This document shows, in pieces, positions 61,670 through 64,000 of a stretch of DNA of 64,000 bases. The notes beneath the pieces were generated by a model, which worked only from the letters and a program-made list of their open reading frames with translations, searched no databases and was not told the origin of the DNA. A program made the position numbers and the translations under genes. The DNA is from Haloarcula nitratireducens. Its GTDB lineage: Archaea > Halobacteriota > Halobacteria > Halobacteriales > Haloarculaceae. Location of the stretch: contig NZ_RKLT01000002.1 of assembly GCF_019599505.1 (NCBI RefSeq), forward strand, positions 248,001 to 312,000, in the 5' to 3' direction. Each line of letters opens with the position of its first letter. Positions within the stretch are counted from its first letter, which is position 1.

Positions 61670-62705
61670 CGGCAGCGCGATCAGACTACTGGCCGCCTAC
61701 GTCGTCGCGTTGGTCGTCGTCCTCGGCGCGGTCGCGCTGCTGGGGCTCGCCGTCGACGGGAACTCGGGGCCGCCCGACGGCGCGAGTATCGACGGCCAGT
61801 CGCCGCCGCAGTTCCAGCCGGAGCGCGTCAACGTCGACGCGGATCCCGAAACCGGCACGCTCACCGTCGAGAACGGGAGCGCGCGTCTCCTCGTCGATAC
61901 CCGTCACGGCAACGAGTTCTCCCGCGCGGACCTCGAGCCGATAGAAGAAGCGACGTTCAGGGCCGGGCATCGCCTCTCGTATCCGGATAGCGTCGACGCA
62001 GAACCGTACAACGAGACGCTGGCCGGCCACGCGGGACTGCTCGTCGTCCAGCCGACCCAGGAGTTCACCGCGACGGAACGCGCGGTGCTCGAAAACTACA
62101 CCGACGCCGGTGGCCACGTCGTGATCCTCGGCGAGCCGACCCAGACGCGCGTCAGCGGCGGCCTGATCGCCAGCTCGACGGTCGTCTCCTTCGGCGCGAA
62201 CAACCTGACGAGCCAGTACGGATTCCGCATGGGTGCCGAGACGCTGTTCAACGTCGACGACGCGGCCAACGACAACAACTTCAAGAGCATCTACGCGGCC
62301 CCGAACGGCGATGGCCCGCTGACCGAGGGCGTCGACACTGTCACCTTCGACACCGGTAGCTACGCCTCCGTGCGCGACGACAGCGACGCCGAGGTGGTAT
62401 ACACCGCCGTCGACGGCACACAGACGCTCCAGACCCGGCGGACGGGGCAGTACCCGACCGTCGTTCGCACGGAGAACGTCGTCTTCGTCGCCGACGCGTC
62501 CGTCCTCGAACGAACCGAGGTGTACGACGCCGACAACGAGGCGTTCGTCGGCAACCTCCTCTCGTTCCTCGCGGCGGGTGACGCGCCCGACCGCGTCCCG
62601 GGCCCCGAACCCGACGCCGACGAGGAGACCACGTCCGGCTCGACGCCGACCGGCGGATCCACGCCGACGACTCCCGGCAATACGACGACGCCGACCGCCG
62701 GCTGA
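61662..62705 (+). CDS. DUF4350 domain membrane-anchored protein
   Basis: A 347-residue protein with an N-terminal helix (LLAAYVVALVVVLGAVALLG), then a DUF4350-like GATase-type fold (ARLLVDTRHGNEFSRADLEP, GLLVVQPTQEFTATERAVLE, GGHVVILGEPTQTR) and a low-complexity Thr/Gly/Pro tail. DUF4350 proteins often sit next to MoxR/DUF58 operons; here it is coupled to sppA by an 8-nt overlap, suggesting a shared surface-quality role. Function not known. Confidence 0.82.
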   Translation: MADGSAIRLLAAYVVALVVVLGAVALLGLAVDGNSGPPDGASIDGQSPPQFQPERVNVDADPETGTLTVENGSARLLVDTRHGNEFSRADLEPIEEATFRAGHRLSYPDSVDAEPYNETLAGHAGLLVVQPTQEFTATERAVLENYTDAGGHVVILGEPTQTRVSGGLIASSTVVSFGANNLTSQYGFRMGAETLFNVDDAANDNNFKSIYAAPNGDGPLTEGVDTVTFDTGSYASVRDDSDAEVVYTAVDGTQTLQTRRTGQYPTVVRTENVVFVADASVLERTEVYDADNEAFVGNLLSFLAAGDAPDRVPGPEPDADEETTSGSTPTGGSTPTTPGNTTTPTAG

Positions 62706-62858
62706 CGGCCGGAAGCATTGCCGACCCCGACGAACGGGAGACGAACGAGTGGCTATGTGAGAAAATCGCGCTCTTTTTCGCTTACGGCCGGTTACGGCTC
62801 GGATCGGACAGATGTGACTCCCGAACGGGAGCGACCGCGAAGAAGAATTTCGGCGGCC

Positions 62859-64000
62859 TCAGCCGAACATCTGGCGCATCATCGGATGCATCTCCATGAG
62901 CTGTTCCTCCGCGATCTCCTCGTACAGCTTGTACGTGATAGAGACCGTCAGCAACAGCCCGGTACCGGAGACACCGCCGATGGTACCCAGCATGTTGGCC
63001 ATCACGGCGAGCAACCCGACGAGGGCACCGCCAATGACGGTGACCTGCGGGATGTACCGTTCCAGCACTTTCTCGATGACGCCGACGTTCTGTCGGAACC
63101 CGGGGATCTGCATCCCGGAGTTGTGGATCTGCTTGGCCGTGGCTTCCGGGCCCATGTCGGTCGTCTCGACCCAGAAGACGGCGAAGATAGCGCCGCCGAC
63201 CAGCATGAACGTCAGGTCGATGCCGACGCGGATGAGGATCTGCCAGGCGGGGTTGGTCGTCGCTTCCAGCCACCACATCCAGTCACCGGGCGACTGGATA
63301 GGGGCCAGATAGTAGAACAGCCCGCCGGTGGCCTGTCCGTTGTTGTAACTGCCCAGCCACCCCGGGAGCGTCCCCAACTGCGAGTGAAGGATGCGTCCGA
63401 GGAACTGGATGTTCGCCTGCAGCGCCCGAACGAGGATCATCGGTAGGACGCTCGCGTAGATGAGCTTCACCGGAAAGCGACCGCGAGCCCCCTTCACCCG
63501 CGCGTTCGAGAGCGGGATCTCGACGCGCACCGACTCGGCGTAGACGACCACCGAGAAGATGAGGATCGTGGTTATCAGCGCCAGGATCTGGCCCTGACCG
63601 AGGAACACGGTCTCCAGACCGCCCGGCGCGAGGACCGGCCCGGTCGCCTGTTCGCCGGTGATGAACTGGAACCAGGTGTAGAGGATACCGCTCCGGCCGC
63701 CGATGAAGGGCGTCGAGAGCAGGCCGCCCAGCAGTCGCTGACTCACGCCGGCGACGATGAAGAGCCCGATACCGGAGCCGACGCCCCACTTCGAGATGAC
63801 CTCGTCCATGAACAGGATGAGGACACCGCCGACGAATATCTGGGCGAAGATGAGCCACTGGACACCGGTCGCGCCGATCCCCAGCGACTGCGCGACGGCC
63901 GTGTCGGCGGGTAAGAACCCGCCTGCGAAGACCATCGGCAGCCCCGTCAGACAGATCATCACCAGCACCAGCAGCTTCTGTAGCCCCTGATAGAGGATCT
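62859..64000 (-). CDS. secY: Protein translocase subunit SecY, 5' end cut by window
   Basis: The last 380 codons of SecY, about helices 4-10; the start lies beyond the right edge. It begins ILYQGLQKLLVLVMICLTGL and includes NAAxx-free SecY blocks FAQIFVGGVLILFMDEVISK, GIGLFIVAGVSQRLLGGLLS, PLSNARVKGARGRFPVKLIY and the C-terminal GTGLLLTVSITYKLYEEIAE. It forms the SecYEG channel. The gene is oriented away from the sppA block and is usually last in the ribosomal protein operon. Confidence 0.95.
   Translation of the reverse strand, partial: ILYQGLQKLLVLVMICLTGLPMVFAGGFLPADTAVAQSLGIGATGVQWLIFAQIFVGGVLILFMDEVISKWGVGSGIGLFIVAGVSQRLLGGLLSTPFIGGRSGILYTWFQFITGEQATGPVLAPGGLETVFLGQGQILALITTILIFSVVVYAESVRVEIPLSNARVKGARGRFPVKLIYASVLPMILVRALQANIQFLGRILHSQLGTLPGWLGSYNNGQATGGLFYYLAPIQSPGDWMWWLEATTNPAWQILIRVGIDLTFMLVGGAIFAVFWVETTDMGPEATAKQIHNSGMQIPGFRQNVGVIEKVLERYIPQVTVIGGALVGLLAVMANMLGTIGGVSGTGLLLTVSITYKLYEEIAEEQLMEMHPMMRQMFG

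Noticed and set aside
1..64000. CRISPR arrays, insertion sequences or prophage
   Set aside because: No regular repeat-spacer arrays, transposase motifs or phage structural genes were found on either strand.

Overview
The window is a stretch of haloarchaeal chromosome (class Halobacteria). The evidence is the high GC content, very acidic proteins, Tat-type lipoprotein leaders, many leaderless genes with a TATA-like box about 25-30 nt before the start, a HalX response regulator, Cdc48, RadB and RfcL, a split trpDFEG operon, a PGF-CTERM surface protein, and an elongator tRNA-Met whose intron is bounded by a bulge-helix-bulge motif. The genus cannot be fixed from sequence alone. No IS element, prophage or CRISPR array was seen; most of the window is ordinary core chromosome.

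Layout. 1-4.2 kb: edge of a type IV pilin-like gene, a Cys-rich four-helix protein, and a solitary Eco57I-type DNA methyltransferase. 4.3-9.7 kb: rfcL, a polar amino-acid ABC operon (binding protein, permease, ATPase, permease) and a half-size CtaA. 9.8-18.1 kb: a soluble chemotaxis transducer, malic enzyme fused to a phosphotransacetylase-like domain, an SDR-type epimerase, an RNase HI, small conserved proteins and a HalX regulator. 18.1-25.9 kb: a Zn-alcohol dehydrogenase plus FAD dehydrogenase pair, the intron-containing tRNA-Met, a VTT membrane protein, a multi-PAS sensor kinase and a 40-residue zinc-finger micro-protein. 26-31.8 kb: membrane-anchored sulfite-oxidase-like enzyme and B12-dependent ribonucleotide reductase, followed by a 0.5-kb non-coding stretch carrying an ORB-like site. 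31.8-35.9 kb: trpDFEG and tRNA-Val. 36.2-46.1 kb: regulators, a lone lycopene-cyclase half, a four-CBS plus HPF-like fusion, Cdc48, a universal stress protein, LarC, a YqgF-like protein and RadB. 46.2-49.9 kb: two phoU-like genes, each with a near-identical 76-nt repeat beyond its 3' end, then trkH. 50-56.7 kb: two lipoproteins, a wHTH protein, a wrecked second trkH, trkA, a USP and an APC-USP transporter. 56.7-64 kb: a secreted deacetylase-like protein, a PKD/PGF-CTERM surface protein, SppA, a DUF4350 protein and the 3' part of secY.

How they fit together. The 46-57 kb block looks like an ion and phosphate homeostasis neighbourhood. The intact trkH (48.3 kb) probably supplies the membrane subunit for the TrkA at 52.5-53.8 kb, because the trkH next to trkA has lost about 370 codons and carries a stop. 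The trp genes make anthranilate and convert it as far as phosphoribosyl-anthranilate isomerase; trpCBA must lie elsewhere. The 58-64 kb block groups cell-surface and secretion functions.

I see no multi-gene system that is clearly new. The strongest leads are the CBS-HPF fusion, the paired phoU-associated repeats, the TRP-box-like operator, the isolated ORB, the trkH decay with a possible leader ORF on the surviving trkH, and a YqgF-like protein reading from a shared promoter that carries a 14-bp palindrome.
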